From JAJXZJ01 sp050012855 (GTDB lineage: Bacteria; Verrucomicrobiota; Verrucomicrobiia; Limisphaerales; J093): a stretch of DNA of 64,000 nucleotides. How positions within the stretch are numbered: position 1 is the stretch's first letter; every line of letters starts with the position of its first letter. The position numbers and the translations under genes were made by a program. This document shows, piece by piece, positions 62,279-64,000 of the stretch. Location of the stretch: contig JBEKGJ010000002.1 of assembly GCA_050012855.1 (NCBI GenBank), forward strand, positions 124,001-188,000, read 5' to 3'. The notes below the pieces were generated by a model, which was not told where the DNA came from, made no database searches, and saw only the letters and a program-made list of their open reading frames with translations.

Positions 62279-63175
62279 TTACTTCTCCGGCAACCCGCGC
62301 AGGTAAGTGTCAAACCAGTCGGCGAACAGCGTCATGTCCTTGCCGATGTCGGCCCAACCATGCTGGGCGCCGGGTTTCACGATCAACTTCGCGGTGGCCC
62401 CCAGGGACTTTGCCTTCGCCACAAAGCTTTCCGCCTGCTGGATCGGCACCAGTTTGTCCGCATCGCCGTGAATGATCAGGCAGGGCGGCAAATTGGAGGT
62501 GACATGGTAGATGGGCGAAATCTCCCGGCCAAGTTCCTGCCGCCCCTCGGGCGTGTCCGAACGCGGTCCGAACGCGGGTTTGAAATCCTTCAGGATCCCC
62601 ACGCCCACCGCGTCCTCACCCGGCTTGCCGTAGTTGAGAAAATCCGTGGGCGGGAAAAAGCAGGCGACCGCGGCGACGGCACTGCTTTCGCGGTCAATGG
62701 GATCCTTCGCGTCGGGTTTCCCCGGTCCGCCAGCGGTCCCCATCGTCAACGAGAGGTGTCCCCCGGCACTGGCGCCGGTGATGCCCAACCGGTCGGGCTT
62801 GACGCCGTACTTGTCGGCGTTGTGCCGGATGAAACGGACGGCCCGGTTGATGTCACCGACGATTTCGGTGACCACGAACTTGGGTTGCGAACCGTGCACC
62901 ACCGCAAAGACCGTGTAACCGCGATCCAGGAACGGCTGGCAAAAACCCGCGTTAATGCCGTCGTGACTGGAGAACCAGCCGCCGCTGATCATCAGGATCA
63001 CGCCGTATCCGTTGGGTTGTTTGGGCTGGAAGACATCCAGCGTCAGGGCGACGCCGTCCTTGCGGCCATAGACGACGTCCTCGGTGCGGGTGAACTCGGC
63101 CGCGCGGGCCGGCAACGAATTGGAAAGCCAAACCGCCCCCAGCAGGCCGGCGAGCAAAAAAGTGCGAAGATTCAT
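62279..63175 (-). CDS. Secreted alpha/beta hydrolase (BD-FAE-like esterase)
   Basis: A 298-residue protein from ATG 63175. The signal peptide is FLLAGLLGAVWLSNSLPARA. It has VILMISGGWFSSHDGINAGF (oxyanion-hole region), nucleophile S136 in GITGASAGGHLSL, CLIIHGDADKLVPIQQ with the acid, and the histidine in GAQHGWADIG. It is related to acetyl- and feruloyl-esterase-like hydrolases that act on glycans or peptides. No neighbour indicates a substrate. Confidence 0.85.
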   Translation of the reverse strand: MNLRTFLLAGLLGAVWLSNSLPARAAEFTRTEDVVYGRKDGVALTLDVFQPKQPNGYGVILMISGGWFSSHDGINAGFCQPFLDRGYTVFAVVHGSQPKFVVTEIVGDINRAVRFIRHNADKYGVKPDRLGITGASAGGHLSLTMGTAGGPGKPDAKDPIDRESSAVAAVACFFPPTDFLNYGKPGEDAVGVGILKDFKPAFGPRSDTPEGRQELGREISPIYHVTSNLPPCLIIHGDADKLVPIQQAESFVAKAKSLGATAKLIVKPGAQHGWADIGKDMTLFADWFDTYLRGLPEK

Positions 63176-63485
63176 GGTCTTATGCAAAAGCTGATGTCGC
63201 CAACATAACGCCACCCGCCGCCCCACGTCCAGCCAGGATGTATGGCAGCAGGGTCACGGATTCGACACTCGACACTCGCAATTCGCCCTTAGTAGCGTGG
63301 CGGGTTCTGCCAGCCGGCGCAAGTGCTCGAACGTGAACAACCCGGCGCAAGCCGGCCGGGCCGTCCACTCGGTCGGGAGATCGGTAGTGTCTTAAATGGA
63401 AGCCTAGATTCTCTTGTTGGACTTTCTTCACAAAAGGCTCGACGGGTTACACGGCACTTGCTGGAATGGGCGTGTGTCGGACACT

Positions 63486-63683
63486 ATGAAAACGAGCACC
63501 AAAAAGACTCCGAAGAGGAATTTCGACTACCCGAATGACACCAAGGGCGGCAAAATCGCTTTGAAGATTCGGAAAGAGGCGAACACGCTTTCAGAGCCAC
63601 AGCGGGAAGCGCTTTTCAAGGCGGGAATGCAGATTGTTTATGGGGGCACCTGCACAAAAGAAACAATTTGCGTTAGACGCTAA
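63486..63683 (+). CDS. Small basic protein upstream of a PIN gene, putative antitoxin
   Basis: A 65-residue, Lys-rich protein (MKTSTKKTPKRNFDYPNDTK, then KIALKIRKEANTLSEPQREA). The gene overlaps the PIN gene by 44 bp in another frame, an unusually long overlap. No DNA-binding fold is evident. The pairing suggests an antitoxin or partner protein. Low GC indicates acquisition. Confidence 0.55.
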   Translation: MKTSTKKTPKRNFDYPNDTKGGKIALKIRKEANTLSEPQREALFKAGMQIVYGGTCTKETICVRR

Positions 63684-64000
63684 CCTTTTGTTTGATCTAG
63701 CTGCGGATCAAGATTTTGCGCATACTTTGCGGGAAGTGTTTCAAGAAAAGGGGTATCTGCTCCATGTTCCCCCAACTGTCCTTCAGGAAGTAACATACGC
63801 AGCTTGCTACAAAAGTCGAGAAGAAAAACTTCTCGGAATGAAATGTCTTCAGAATATCAGAAATTGGGGGCTCCAGCCATTTGATCTTCCACCAGTCGGC
63901 CACGGAGTAACCGAGCAGTTTTCAAAAATGCTTGCCCAAAAGGGACTTCTGCCTGATTCGGAATTCAACGACGGCTTGATACTCGCTGAAACATCTCTTG
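63640..64000 (+). CDS. PIN-domain protein, partial (runs off the window)
   Basis: From ATG 63640, 120 residues are visible before the window ends. FALDANLLFDLAADQDF has the first acidic residue of PIN nucleases, VPPTVLQEV supplies the Glu, and FNDGLILAE the next Asp. PIN domains cut RNA and are commonly the toxins of VapBC-type pairs. The whole gene should continue only a short way. The GC is low compared with the rest of the window. Confidence 0.75.
   Translation, partial: MGAPAQKKQFALDANLLFDLAADQDFAHTLREVFQEKGYLLHVPPTVLQEVTYAACYKSREEKLLGMKCLQNIRNWGLQPFDLPPVGHGVTEQFSKMLAQKGLLPDSEFNDGLILAETSL

Noticed and set aside
1..64000. CRISPR arrays, rRNA and tRNA genes
   Set aside because: No regularly spaced repeats and no rRNA or tRNA-like stretch noticed on either strand; a covariance-model scan would be decisive.

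Overview
The window is GC-rich, densely coded chromosomal DNA most like a member of the Verrucomicrobiota, probably near the Pedosphaera/Limisphaerales group. This is an inference from gene content: pseudopilin-like proteins with the H-X9-DG ending, a PQQ-type propeller beginning GDWPRWRG, a twin-arginine Gfo/Idh/MocA oxidoreductase, and many palindromic intergenic repeats. No rRNA, tRNA or CRISPR array was seen.

Layout. 1-6.8 kb is a pseudaminic-acid-type nonulosonic acid operon: pseB (cut by the window edge), pseC, a cytidylyltransferase/aldo-keto reductase fusion, an SDR, a pseG-pseH fusion and pseI, mostly with ATGA overlaps. 7-12 kb continues with surface-glycan genes: a sugar methyltransferase, a flippase-like membrane protein, and GT2 and GT4 glycosyltransferases. 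12.5-14.9 kb is an eight-haem cytochrome with HEAT and TPR repeats. 15.2-18.5 kb is a Type IIG restriction-modification gene with a frameshift and an in-frame block of palindromes, followed by DUF6883 and duplicated DUF4926 genes. 21.9-32.1 kb holds sugar-metabolism genes (aminotransferase, two oxidoreductase/deaminase groups, a GDP-mannose-3,5-epimerase-like enzyme, GHMP kinase plus nucleotidyltransferase), an AraC regulator and a REP-associated tyrosine transposase flanked by palindromes. 32-39.7 kb has an ECF sigma/anti-sigma operon, a secreted Gfo/Idh protein, a HEAT protein and a PQQ-like propeller.

At 40.0-41.9 kb there is a decayed integron: two attC-like sites, a cassette lipoprotein gene with an in-frame stop, and an N-terminal remnant of an integron integrase. 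A second cluster of attC sites with two intact cassette genes lies at 59.8-61.2 kb. One attC is almost the same sequence in both clusters.

42-48 kb has a FucP-type MFS transporter and an acyl-CoA pair (ADP-forming acyl-CoA synthetase and a CoA-transferase/hydrolase fused to a GNAT domain). 48.2-49.4 kb has two tandem fibre-like genes with near-identical cores and different tails. 49.6-50.5 kb is a MazF-type toxin-antitoxin pair bracketed by inverted repeats. 52.2-55.5 kb is a probable sphingolipid operon (serine palmitoyltransferase-like enzyme, ceramide-reductase-like SDR, PAP2/inositol-phosphoceramide-synthase-like protein). 56-63.2 kb carries a secreted serine hydrolase, a membrane protein, the second cassette cluster, a paired REP element beside a pseudopilin remnant, and a secreted alpha/beta hydrolase. 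The window ends inside a PIN-domain gene preceded by a small overlapping partner.
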